From the NCBI GenBank assembly GCA_964345295.1, contig CAYFQG010000018.1:1-25507 (forward strand): DNA of 25,507 nt, read 5' to 3'. The notes under the pieces are model-generated. The model worked only from the letters and a program-made list of their open reading frames with translations. It ran no database searches and had not been told where the DNA came from. The stretch comes from JASBZA01 sp964345295 (GTDB lineage Bacteria; Bacillota; Clostridia; Saccharofermentanales; Fastidiosipilaceae). The first letter of the stretch is position 1, and each line of letters starts with the position of its first letter. Position numbers and translations under genes: made by a program. Positions 15,945-24,317 of the stretch are shown here, one piece after another.

Positions 15945-17685
15945 GGCTATCGTCTTCCTTTCCCTCAACATTAGTATCATTATCACGAGCCGGGGGGATA
16001 TCTTGTTTCGGACTCTTCTTAGCGTCTAATATGCGTAATAATTCTTCTTGCTTTTCGTTAACGGCCAAATCATCATCACGTTGATTTCGGTAGCGGTATT
16101 CCTGAGCCCAGCGCACATCGGAGGCCCATTGGCCTACCGTATCTCTGATTTCCGATGTGGTGTTAGATAAGCGGTCGGAAATTTCAGCCAGACCGTCATC
16201 GAATTCGTCCAAAGTTTGCTTAACTCCGACCTGCATTTGGCCTGCAAAGCTCTGAATAGAAGACTGTAAGGCTTCGTCGATAGCGTCACTGCTGGCCTTT
16301 AAGCTCTGGCTTTGTTGGAGCATGTAATCGGCCTGGTCAACCAAGAGAGAAATTAGCTGGCGCATATCGGCCAAAGTCTTATTGGAGCTGTCCGACAATT
16401 CTCGGACCGTTTCGGCAGATTGCTGACTCTCCAGATGAAGACCTTGCGTAACGCGATAGAGGGCATCTTGCATATCTTCACCGCTCTTTCGAAGGGCTTT
16501 AATCTCAGAGGCCAAGTTTTCTTCACTACCTTGCTGTAACTTAGATAGGCTCTCTGTGCTCCTGGCCAAAGAAGCCAAGGATTCCGTTTGCTTACCCATA
16601 TCGTCTTGCCAATCAATACGGCTCTGGGCAAGCTTATCTAAAGACTCGTTGACCTTAGACTGAATCTCTACACTCTGGGCTTTATAATTCTCCATTGTCT
16701 CCAGAGCATGGTCCAAGGCCTGATTGGAGTTATGAATCTCTTCTGTGAAGCCGGTTAGTTCTTGATAGAAGGGTCTTAAATTCTGGTCTAAGCTTCGGGT
16801 CAAAGAACCGGTAAACTTCTGAGTCAAATCCTCCATGCCGTGTTCTTGTCTCTCGGCTATCACGCGGCTGGTATTTTCCAAAGACGCTACAGCGTCCAGC
16901 AGAGGAGGTAAGACCTCTTTCTCCATAGCTTCTTTAACATTAGAAGCCAGATATTCGGCTAAACGATAATGCGTTAAGTCTTCTACCGTCTGACTTAAAG
17001 TCGTTATAGAGTCCGACATTTGTCTGTCGTATTGGAAAAAGGATTCAATTAAAGCAGCGGTTCCGGCTAATTCACGGAAGACCGGCAGTTTTTCCTGTAT
17101 GGTCTCAGCCAAGAGATTGAGGCTGCGGCTAATTTCCTGTTTACCTTTGGCCGACTGAAAATACAGCAAAAAAGAGAAAATTGCGCCTAAGATTAGCGGA
17201 ATAAAAGAAAGGGCTAAAGCGATGGATCTATCTCCGCTCTGGCTGATGGCAAAAATAAGGAAGACCGAGGTCGCCACAATAGATAAAGACAAGAGCTGAA
17301 GAGACGTTTCCGATGTAATCATGCGATATTGGGCTTTGGTTAGAATACGGTCGGTTTTCAGCAAAGTAGCAGGTTCGGAAATCCACTTACCTTGGTAGAG
17401 ACGGTCGGATTGAGACTTCATCTTATCGCCAACCTGTTGGAGTAAGGTCTGGCCCTGCTTGGTGAAGATTTTTACAACATCATCCAGGTTATCGATAGTG
17501 CAGTATTCCAATTCGTTTAACTCGTCTATCATCTGCGCCAAGGCTTGAACGGACTCTCTGATAAACTTACGATGCTTAGTCATGAGGAAGATACCGGCCC
17601 CAACAATAAAGACCGATAGGAGTAACAAAAAGAGCCAAAATAACGATGGCAAACCGACTAATAAAAACAAATGCTGCATAAGCAC
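15931..17685 (-). CDS. Three-segment membrane protein with long coiled-coil tail (MotA/TolQ/ExbB-like layout)
   Basis: This 584-residue protein has a membrane segment at about 6-36, a cytoplasmic stretch of about 90 residues, two closely spaced segments at about 129-147 and 155-177, then about 350 residues rich in heptad-like Leu/Ser/Gln/Glu patterns predicted as coiled coil, and a charged tail. The count and spacing of segments match ExbB/TolQ-type proton channels, and the long tail resembles ZorA. A faint similarity is LSFIPLILGAIFSFLLY, comparable to the last channel segment. The usual GLLGTV-type motif of the family is absent, so the assignment is inference. A chemoreceptor is an alternative, but I see no HAMP domain or conserved signalling hairpin. 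AAGGAG precedes the ATG. It is first of three genes on this strand. Confidence 0.8.
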   Translation of the reverse strand: MLMQHLFLLVGLPSLFWLFLLLLSVFIVGAGIFLMTKHRKFIRESVQALAQMIDELNELEYCTIDNLDDVVKIFTKQGQTLLQQVGDKMKSQSDRLYQGKWISEPATLLKTDRILTKAQYRMITSETSLQLLSLSIVATSVFLIFAISQSGDRSIALALSFIPLILGAIFSFLLYFQSAKGKQEISRSLNLLAETIQEKLPVFRELAGTAALIESFFQYDRQMSDSITTLSQTVEDLTHYRLAEYLASNVKEAMEKEVLPPLLDAVASLENTSRVIAERQEHGMEDLTQKFTGSLTRSLDQNLRPFYQELTGFTEEIHNSNQALDHALETMENYKAQSVEIQSKVNESLDKLAQSRIDWQDDMGKQTESLASLARSTESLSKLQQGSEENLASEIKALRKSGEDMQDALYRVTQGLHLESQQSAETVRELSDSSNKTLADMRQLISLLVDQADYMLQQSQSLKASSDAIDEALQSSIQSFAGQMQVGVKQTLDEFDDGLAEISDRLSNTTSEIRDTVGQWASDVRWAQEYRYRNQRDDDLAVNEKQEELLRILDAKKSPKQDIPPARDNDTNVEGKEDDSLGYQ

Positions 17686-17726
17686 TCCTTAGTTCTCCCT
17701 ATTATATAGTATTACGGCACAAGGCT

Positions 17727-17749
17727 CATAGAAAGTCTGATTTTCTATG
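17727..17749. promoter_or_regulatory. Perfect 8-bp inverted repeat between divergent genes
   Basis: CATAGAAA (17727-17734) and TTTCTATG (17742-17749) are separated by 7 bases. It lies between the start of the membrane coiled-coil gene (minus) and the metal transporter ATPase gene (plus). It is a plausible operator for either; it has no T tract suited to a terminator and does not resemble the Zur or MntR boxes I know. Confidence 0.45.
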
Positions 17750-17854
17750 GCGATTTGTACGGTAAAAGGTTAGGATTATTTATAAAATAGACAGAACTAA
17801 TTATAAAGCTAATCGACAAGACGTGACAAATTATTGGCAGGAATTTAGGAAAGC

Positions 17855-18598
17855 ATGACACAGGAAAATAAGTGTATAGAAGTAGAGCATTTATCTTTCA
17901 GTTACGGGGACGATATCCTTCTGGAAGACATTGATTTTGCTATGGATCAAGGCGAAATTCTGGGCTTGGTAGGGCCTAACGGTTCCGGTAAGTCCACCTT
18001 GATAAAACTTTTGTTGCATTCGATTAAAGCAACCCAAGGTAGTATTAGGCTGCTGGGGAAAGATATTGATGACTTTAAGGACTGGGAAAAGATCGGCTAC
18101 ATCGCACAAAGTTATGACGATATTAATAAAGCTTTCCCCGCCAGTGTCACGGAAGTGGTCCGAGCTAATCTTTACAAGTCTGTCGGTCTTTTCAAACCCT
18201 TTGGCCGTAAGGAAAAAGAAAGAACCGAGGAAGCCCTGGCCCTCACCGGCGTAGCACATCTAAGGCATAGACATATAGGTGACTTATCGGGAGGGGAGAA
18301 GCAGCGCGTGTTTTTGGCTCGTGCCCTGGTAAGCCGACCCAAACTTCTGATTTTAGATGAAGCCACATCCGCAGTAGACCAATACCAGCAAAAGCAGTTT
18401 TATGAGCTTTTAGAAAAGCTGAATCATACTTACGGCATTTCTATCCTCATGGTTTCCCATGACTTGGCAACGGTCAACCGTATGGCCGATCGCCTCTTAT
18501 GTTTGGCCGACCGTGACTTCTTTATTAAAGACACCGGAACAAACTTAGATAGAAAATTTTTAGAACAGCTTTTCGGTTTTGCCTGGGAGGATCTGTAA
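17855..18598 (+). CDS. Metal ABC importer ATP-binding protein (ZnuC/AdcC-like)
   Basis: This is the ATPase subunit of a zinc- or manganese-type ABC importer, 247 residues. Walker A GPNGSGKST, Q-loop YIAQSYDD, the family-typical FPASVTEVVRANLY, signature LSGGEKQR, Walker B LLILDEATSAVD and switch His (VSHDL) are all present, so it should hydrolyse ATP. The FPASV-type segment and the following permease place it in the Znu/Adc/Mnt group; which metal it carries cannot be decided here. AGGAA sequences at 17839-17843 and 17847-17851 precede the ATG. The permease starts 5 bp after its stop. No substrate-binding lipoprotein is encoded next to it within the window. Confidence 0.92.
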   Translation: MTQENKCIEVEHLSFSYGDDILLEDIDFAMDQGEILGLVGPNGSGKSTLIKLLLHSIKATQGSIRLLGKDIDDFKDWEKIGYIAQSYDDINKAFPASVTEVVRANLYKSVGLFKPFGRKEKERTEEALALTGVAHLRHRHIGDLSGGEKQRVFLARALVSRPKLLILDEATSAVDQYQQKQFYELLEKLNHTYGISILMVSHDLATVNRMADRLLCLADRDFFIKDTGTNLDRKFLEQLFGFAWEDL

Positions 18599-18603
18599 GT
18601 CTT

Positions 18604-19413
18604 ATGTTTGCCTATCAATTTATGCGTAATGCTTTTATCGTGGCGATTTTTGTCAGTGTTGCGGCTACTTGCATCGGTCATGTTGTCGTATTGAGGCGTC
18701 AAGCCAACTTAGGCGATGCCTTGTCCCATTCGGCTCTGGCCGGTGTCGCCTTAGGTGTGGTGATGAATATTAATCCAACGCTGGGATCCCTCTTAGGAAC
18801 ACTTTTGGCGGCTCTGGTACTGGAACTTTTGCGACGACTCTTTCCTCGCTATCAGGAAATATCCACTGCCATTGTTATGGCCCTGGCTGTCGGCCTGGCT
18901 GCTATTTTCTCGAGTTTTGCCGGCTCCGGCCAAAGTTTCCAATCCTATCTGTTCGGCTCTATTGTGGCCATCAGCGACCTGGAAAGAAATCTTAGCATCG
19001 GTATTTCACTTGTGGTTATCTTGGTGACCTTGCTTTTCTACAAAGAAATTTTCTTCATAAACTTTGATAAGAATCAGGCAAGACTAAGCGGTGTCCCCAT
19101 TTCTTTGGTGGAAGGTCTTTTTACTCTTTTAATTGCTCTTACGGTAGGTATTTCTTCTCGCAGTGTAGGAACCCTGGTCATCTCGTCGCTTCTGGTCTTG
19201 CCTTATGCGTCCGCCATGCTTTGGCAAAAATCTTATCGAGGTACATTGCTTCTGGCCATCGGCCTATCCATCCTAAACTCAGGCTTAGGTATTACGGCAT
19301 CCTACTATTTGAACCTGCCGCCGGGAGGGTCTATTGTCGTACTGAGTGTCTTGCTTTTACTCTTATCGGCCGTCATAAGTCATATCAAACATCGGCCCAA
19401 GGCCAAGGCTTAG
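18604..19413 (+). CDS. Metal ABC importer permease (ZnuB/AdcB-like)
   Basis: This is the membrane subunit paired with the preceding ATPase, 269 residues with about eight hydrophobic segments, the usual size for ABC-3 family permeases. Family-typical stretches are VLRRQANLGDALSHSALAGV near the N-terminus and GTLVISSLLVLPYASAMLW in the second half. The protein would form a dimer in the membrane for zinc or manganese uptake. GGGAGG (18585-18590) lies 13 bases before the ATG. Its stop codon overlaps the convergent prfC stop by 4 bp. A separate binding protein would have to come from elsewhere in the genome. Confidence 0.93.
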   Translation: MFAYQFMRNAFIVAIFVSVAATCIGHVVVLRRQANLGDALSHSALAGVALGVVMNINPTLGSLLGTLLAALVLELLRRLFPRYQEISTAIVMALAVGLAAIFSSFAGSGQSFQSYLFGSIVAISDLERNLSIGISLVVILVTLLFYKEIFFINFDKNQARLSGVPISLVEGLFTLLIALTVGISSRSVGTLVISSLLVLPYASAMLWQKSYRGTLLLAIGLSILNSGLGITASYYLNLPPGGSIVVLSVLLLLLSAVISHIKHRPKAKA

Positions 19414-21023
19414 TGGCGATCGTTTATTTCCAATAATCCGATACCCTTGTTCTTTTCCAAAGCCCAATCTAAAGCCCAGTCGGATTCGGCCAAAAGGACC
19501 GGGTCACCGTAATGGTCGTGCACGAGCAAAGACGTAGAGGTTAAGTTTAGACTATCTAAGTCCGGTGCCTTAGCGGGATCGGTTACTTCAATCCAACGAG
19601 CAAAGCGGTAGGGGAGATTGGTTTTTAAGATTTCCACCTTATATTCATCTTTTAAACGTTGTTCCAAAACGTCAAATTGCAAAACACCTACGACGCCGAC
19701 TACAAAGGTCTCTGTACCGATATCAAATTCTTTATACATTTGAATGGTACCTTCTTGCGCCAACTGTTCCATGCCCTTGAGAAATTGCTTGCGTTTAAGT
19801 GAATCTTTGGCCTGAATACGGGCAAAATGTTCGGGAGCAAAGTTAGGAATGGAATCAAAGCTGACCGGTGCTTCGGCTTCACATAAGGAATCCCCCAGGC
19901 GAAAAATACCCGGATCGAAAAGACCGATAATGTCACCGGCAAAAGCCCGGTCTACGGATTTATGCTCCTGAGCCATAAATTGTTGGGGCTGTTGAAGTTT
20001 TACAGGTTTACTGGTTCTGCTGTTAATAACGGTCATGTCTTTTTCGAAGGCACCCGAGACAATTCGCAAGAAAGCCAAACGGTCACGGTGGCCGGGGTTC
20101 ATATTGGCCTGAATTTTAAAGACAAAACCTCTAAAGACATCATCGTATGGATTAACCATGCCATGATCGCTGTTGCGGCCGGAGGGTGGCGGCGCCATCT
20201 TGAGGAAGGCTTGTAAGAAAGTTTCTACACCGAAGTTCGTAATAGCCGACCCGAAGAACATGGGCGTTAATTCACCTCTAAGCACTAAATCCATGTCAAA
20301 GTCGTCTCCGGCTATGTCCAGAAGTTCAATATCATCTTGGAGGTCTTCTCGGTAAGACGTTCCGATTAAGGAATCCAATTCAGGATCATCGATGGACTTA
20401 ACACTGACCTGGACCTTGGAAGCACCGTGATCTTGTTCGGTCGGATCAAAACGCTCGACCGTCTGATTTCTCCGGTTGTAGACGCCTTTAAAGTCACCGA
20501 AAATACCGATGGGCCAGTTAAAAGGTATGGCGCGGATACCCAAGACTTTCTCAATTTCGTCCATGAGGTCAAAAGGATTACGGGAAGCCCGGTCCATCTT
20601 ATTAACAAAAGTGAAGATGGGAATTTTACGTAGGCGACAGACTTGGAAAAGCTTGATGGTCTGAGGCTCTACACCTTTGGCCCCGTCAATCAGCATGACG
20701 GCGGCGTCTGCGGCTACCAGCGTTCTGTAAGTGTCTTCGGAGAAGTCCTGGTGTCCGGGGGTGTCCAAAATGTTGATGGTATAGCCTTCGTAATTAAATT
20801 GCATGGCAGAGGAGGTGACCGAAATGCCCCTTTGTTTTTCGATTTCCATCCAGTCCGACGTCGCATGGCGAGAAGCCTTTCTGGCTCTTACAGATCCGGC
20901 TTCACGAATAGCGCCACCGTAGAGAAGGAACTTCTCGGTAATGGTTGTTTTACCGGCATCCGGGTGGGATATGATGGCAAAAGTACGCCTCTTATCGATT
21001 TCTTGTTTCAAGTTCTTTGACAT
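19410..21023 (-). CDS. prfC: Peptide chain release factor 3
   Basis: This cytoplasmic translational GTPase recycles release factors 1 and 2 from the ribosome after termination. It has 537 residues; about 530 is usual. GTPase motifs are G1 SHPDAGKTTITEKF, G2 RGISVTSS, G3 DTPGHQDFSEDTYRTL and G4 NKMDR, followed by the RF3 middle and C-terminal domains (for example FVVGVVGVLQFDVLEQRLK). The RF3-specific stretch KARKASRHATSDWMEIEKQR-type sequence, just after the P-loop region, separates it from EF-G. It is a lone gene with convergent overlap at its 3' end. Confidence 0.97.
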   Translation of the reverse strand: MSKNLKQEIDKRRTFAIISHPDAGKTTITEKFLLYGGAIREAGSVRARKASRHATSDWMEIEKQRGISVTSSAMQFNYEGYTINILDTPGHQDFSEDTYRTLVAADAAVMLIDGAKGVEPQTIKLFQVCRLRKIPIFTFVNKMDRASRNPFDLMDEIEKVLGIRAIPFNWPIGIFGDFKGVYNRRNQTVERFDPTEQDHGASKVQVSVKSIDDPELDSLIGTSYREDLQDDIELLDIAGDDFDMDLVLRGELTPMFFGSAITNFGVETFLQAFLKMAPPPSGRNSDHGMVNPYDDVFRGFVFKIQANMNPGHRDRLAFLRIVSGAFEKDMTVINSRTSKPVKLQQPQQFMAQEHKSVDRAFAGDIIGLFDPGIFRLGDSLCEAEAPVSFDSIPNFAPEHFARIQAKDSLKRKQFLKGMEQLAQEGTIQMYKEFDIGTETFVVGVVGVLQFDVLEQRLKDEYKVEILKTNLPYRFARWIEVTDPAKAPDLDSLNLTSTSLLVHDHYGDPVLLAESDWALDWALEKNKGIGLLEINDRH

Positions 21024-21163
21024 ATCTATAGTCTCTCCTCGTTATTAGGATGTTCACTTCAGCCGACTTGTAGGTCACAAGGTGCAAATGTATTATAATA
21101 AAGTGAGAATTTTTTAAAAGAATCCCTTAGGGATTATAGACAATAGAAAAATGAGGAGCAAGT

Positions 21164-21898
21164 ATGGCAGGACATTCAAAATGGAATAATATTAAGAGGC
21201 GTAAAGGTGCTGCAGATGAGAAGCGCGGCAGAATTTTCTCAAAAATAGGACGTGAAATACAAGTAGCGGTTAAAGAGGGCGGACCTAACCCTGAGATGAA
21301 CAGCCGTCTTCGCGATGCTATCCAGAATGCCAAAGATAATAACATGCCTAACGACAATATCACGCGTTCGATTAAAAAGGCGGCCGGCTCCGGCAATACC
21401 GAACACTGGGAAGAGGTCACTTATGAAGGTTACGGTCCCTCCGGTGTAGCCGTTATTGTAAAAGCCTTGACCGACAACCGTAATCGGACAGCAGGTGAAA
21501 TCAGGCATGCTTTCGACAAACACGGCGGTAACTTAGGCACAACCGGTTCTGTTACCTTTATGTTTGAAGATAAGGGCGAAATCTATATTGACAGTGAAGA
21601 CGTAGATGAAGAGACTCTGATGATGGAAGCTTTGGAAGCCGGTGCCGATGATGTTGAGAACATTGGCCAGGCCTACCTAATAACGACCACTCCCGATGCT
21701 TATCGTGAAGTACGCAACCAGTTAGAACAAAACTATGAAATCATCGAAGGCAGTGTCGGGCCTGTAGCCAATAACTTTGTCCGCTTGAGTCCCGAAGATG
21801 AAGAAATCATGCAGAACTTAATCGATCAGCTCGATGACAGCGATGATGTCCAACATGTTTACCACAACTGGGAGTCCGACGAGACAGAAGAGGAATAG
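21164..21898 (+). CDS. yebC: YebC/PmpR family protein
   Basis: This 244-residue protein belongs to the YebC/PmpR/TACO1 family. Members have been described as transcriptional regulators, and more recent work on the family links it to translation of difficult stretches. The N-terminal signature MAGHSKWNNIKRRKGAADEKR is near-perfect, and the length is normal. GAGGAGC precedes the ATG. A TATAAT at 21094-21099 is a likely -10, and a small perfect hairpin (AATCCC-TTA-GGGATT, 21121-21135) lies in the 5' leader. It heads a run of plus-strand genes; the next starts 2 bp after its stop. Confidence 0.97.
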   Translation: MAGHSKWNNIKRRKGAADEKRGRIFSKIGREIQVAVKEGGPNPEMNSRLRDAIQNAKDNNMPNDNITRSIKKAAGSGNTEHWEEVTYEGYGPSGVAVIVKALTDNRNRTAGEIRHAFDKHGGNLGTTGSVTFMFEDKGEIYIDSEDVDEETLMMEALEAGADDVENIGQAYLITTTPDAYREVRNQLEQNYEIIEGSVGPVANNFVRLSPEDEEIMQNLIDQLDDSDDVQHVYHNWESDETEEE

Positions 21899-21900
21899 AC

Positions 21901-23151
21901 TTGGCCAATCCATTTTCTTTTTTTAATAGAGAAAATAGAAATAAGCAGGCTGTGAATAAGACTCTCCATGAGGGTCAAGAGCGGCGTGAACGGATTCGTC
22001 AGGCCAAAGGTTCTGAAATCGAGTCAAAGAAGAAGGAAAAACCTTCTAAGACCAAGCCCAGGTCGATTGTAAAAGCTTTTAATAAAGAAAAGTCTACAGA
22101 AGAAACTAAAGAGCCTTCACCGCCGCCGATAAGGGAAGCCGAGATGAATCGTAAACCCGGTTCTGTTGCCAAAAACTACAGGCGAGAAGAGTTTTTCGAT
22201 TCCATTTCCGTGATTAACCCCATTGATCGGCTGGCTTTGGCCGTCGACAAGAGACAAAGCACCGAAGAGGAAATCCAAAAGGCTTTACAGAAAAAAGAGC
22301 TTAGCAAAATTAAGGTTATATCCTTTGTCGGAGGTCCCGGAACCGGTAAGTCGACCAAGGCTATTCAGGTTTCATCACTGAGAAACATCGATTTCTTTAT
22401 CGATGACGGTCTTCTTATCGAAGGTGGCAAAATTGTAGCGGGTTCCTCGGCCAAAAGAGCCGATACCAAAATAGAATCGGTCAGACAGGCAATTTTTCTG
22501 GACGACTCCAGAGCACGCAATATGAGACGAACGCTCCTGGAAAAGAAGCCGGAGAAGCTTATGATTCTGGGTACCTCGGACAGCATGATTGATAAAATTT
22601 GCGAGAGGCTTTGGCTTAGTAAGCCTCTGGAAATCATACGTATCGAAGACGTATCCAGCCCGGAGGAACGGCATCAGGCGACGACCACCCGTAAGACTAT
22701 GGGCTCACACACCATCCCGGTTCCCAGTATGGAAATCAAGCACGAGTTTAGTGGTTACTTCCAAGAGCCTTTAAGCCGCTTGAGAAGAAGAAGAGGACGC
22801 TATAATTACAATTTGGACGATACGGCAAGGACAGTGGTTAGGCCTACTTTTTCCGCCTTAGGTAATTACGCCATCACGGATGAAGCTTTGGCCTCTCTGG
22901 TCCGTATCCTTTTAAAGGACGTCGACGGCCTATGTGATGTCTTGTCGATTGAGGTTGACAAAAGAGTCTATGGTGCGGTCTTTTTAATTGAACTCTCCTT
23001 GTACTACGGCTATGAAGCCCAAGCCATCATGGCCCAAGTGCAAGACATCATAGCCGACAAGGTAGAACATTATACTTCTATTAATATTTTGGCCGTCCAT
23101 GTCAGGTGCCGCAAGGTTGTTGAAAAGGAGCGATTATTACAATATGGCTAA
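21901..23151 (+). CDS. P-loop ATPase fused to an Asp23/Gls24-like domain
   Basis: This 416-residue protein starts at TTG, with GAGGA inside the end of yebC as its ribosome site. Residues 1-100 are highly charged (Lys, Arg, Glu) and probably disordered. A nucleotide-binding domain follows with Walker A GGPGTGKST (144-152); FFIDDG shortly after may take part in nucleotide or metal binding, and LMILGTSDS could be a later core strand. Residues about 318-408 (YAITDEALASLVRILLKDVDGLCDV through INILAVHVRC) read like the Asp23/Gls24 fold of Gram-positive envelope-stress proteins. The combination points to ATP-dependent work linked to the envelope or to the neighbouring proteins, but the function is unknown. 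It overlaps the next gene by 8 bp. Confidence 0.85.
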   Translation: MANPFSFFNRENRNKQAVNKTLHEGQERRERIRQAKGSEIESKKKEKPSKTKPRSIVKAFNKEKSTEETKEPSPPPIREAEMNRKPGSVAKNYRREEFFDSISVINPIDRLALAVDKRQSTEEEIQKALQKKELSKIKVISFVGGPGTGKSTKAIQVSSLRNIDFFIDDGLLIEGGKIVAGSSAKRADTKIESVRQAIFLDDSRARNMRRTLLEKKPEKLMILGTSDSMIDKICERLWLSKPLEIIRIEDVSSPEERHQATTTRKTMGSHTIPVPSMEIKHEFSGYFQEPLSRLRRRRGRYNYNLDDTARTVVRPTFSALGNYAITDEALASLVRILLKDVDGLCDVLSIEVDKRVYGAVFLIELSLYYGYEAQAIMAQVQDIIADKVEHYTSINILAVHVRCRKVVEKERLLQYG

Positions 23152-23893
23152 ACAAGAACAGATTTACCAGATACCGGTCAATGATGCGTTCGGCCAAAAG
23201 GAGCATTGTCCTTTGTGTGTACTGCGTAAAGAATTAGAAGATAATTTTATAGATTTTTATTTGGGCCCATCTTTGATGGAAGCTGACCATCGTCTGGTTA
23301 CAAACAAAAAAGGCTTCTGCCACAAGCACTTGCTTAAACTCTACGATTCTCAGAAAAATCGTCTGGGCCTGGGCTTGATGTTACATACGCATTTATTGGA
23401 TTTAGGACCGGATGTGGAGAAAATTTTAGAAACGTCCACACCCAAAGATGAAAAACGCAAGCTTTTTTCTAAAGAGACCGATTGGAAGACTAATTTACAA
23501 AAGGCCGCACAGCAAATAGCAGGCCGTGCCCAATCTTGCACGATTTGCGATCGTATAGAAGAGACTATGAATCGTTATCGTGAGGTCATTTTCTACCAGT
23601 ATGTTCACGATGAAGATTTTCGTAAGACCCTCCAAACCGGCCAAGGCTTTTGCTTAGACCACTTGGCCTATCTGGTGGAAGGCGCCTCTCTTTATCTTAA
23701 ACGCGACCAGGCTAAGCTTTTCATGGAAGACCTATATCGTATCCACAAGCCGATTCTCGATACTTTGGCCGGTGACGTTGAGTGGTTTACCCTGAAGTTC
23801 GATTATCGAAATCAAGATGCGCCTTGGAAGAATGCCAAGGATGCCTTGCCTCGTGCTATCCATAGAATCAGCGGAGATGACTTATATGAATAG
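23144..23893 (+). CDS. DUF6062-like protein with two CxxC...CxxH modules
   Basis: This 249-residue soluble protein holds two copies of a Cys/His pattern: Cys22-x2-Cys25 with Cys59-x2-His62 (GFCHKH), and Cys132-x2-Cys135 with Cys170-x2-His173 (GFCLDH). Spacing between the halves is nearly equal (33 and 34 residues), so the protein looks like an internal duplication and each unit could bind zinc or another metal. I associate the CPLC and GFCxxH pattern with the uncharacterised DUF6062 family. ATG 23144 is preferred over the in-frame ATG at 23099 because AAGGAG (23125-23130) lies 13 bases before it and the earlier start lies deep in the preceding gene. It overlaps both neighbours, which implies coupled translation. 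Confidence 0.82.
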   Translation: MAKQEQIYQIPVNDAFGQKEHCPLCVLRKELEDNFIDFYLGPSLMEADHRLVTNKKGFCHKHLLKLYDSQKNRLGLGLMLHTHLLDLGPDVEKILETSTPKDEKRKLFSKETDWKTNLQKAAQQIAGRAQSCTICDRIEETMNRYREVIFYQYVHDEDFRKTLQTGQGFCLDHLAYLVEGASLYLKRDQAKLFMEDLYRIHKPILDTLAGDVEWFTLKFDYRNQDAPWKNAKDALPRAIHRISGDDLYE

Positions 23894-24317
23894 CACTTGT
23901 AAAACGAAACAAGAAAGCTTAGCCATGGCTTGGGACCTGGATTTGGCCTGTGAACTTAAGGCAATTGATTTAGAAGTGAACGGACCTCATACATTGATTT
24001 ATCTTAGCCGTTCTTATCTAGGCAATGCACTTAGTCCGGAAACACAAGAAGCACTCGCCGATATTATTATGCAGTTTTTAATTACCGGTGAAGATAAAAT
24101 TTCTTTTCTCTTAATGGGAGAAGCTTGTGAGGCCTTGGAGCCGAATCACCCCTGCAAAGCACAGTGGGAGAAAGCAAAAAATCTAAATATACCTGTTTAT
24201 TATTGTCCGCTTAATGCGCCAATTGAAGAAGATCAGATCAATGAAGGCCCTATACTTATAAGCGCTCGAGAAGCCTCGGACCGTTTACTCAAGTCACACG
24301 TGATTAGTGTTTGTTAG
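23886..24317 (+). CDS. Small protein of unknown function, possibly DsrE-like
   Basis: This is a 143-residue cytoplasmic protein. ATG 23886 is chosen because GGAG lies 9 bases before it and it overlaps the preceding stop by 8 bp; the open frame upstream lies inside the preceding gene. The central part (ISFLLMGEACEAL, then a Trp-containing helix and LNIPVYYCPL) recalls the alternating strand-helix pattern and cysteine positions of DsrE/TusD-type sulfur-relay proteins, and the end VISVC places a cysteine last. This resemblance is weak and read by eye. It is the last gene before an internal promoter. Confidence 0.7.
   Translation: MNSTCKTKQESLAMAWDLDLACELKAIDLEVNGPHTLIYLSRSYLGNALSPETQEALADIIMQFLITGEDKISFLLMGEACEALEPNHPCKAQWEKAKNLNIPVYYCPLNAPIEEDQINEGPILISAREASDRLLKSHVISVC

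Noticed and set aside
15931..17685. Methyl-accepting chemotaxis protein
   Set aside because: The long coiled coil invites that call, but there is no HAMP domain, no periplasmic sensor domain and no conserved signalling-tip sequence, and three membrane segments are present.
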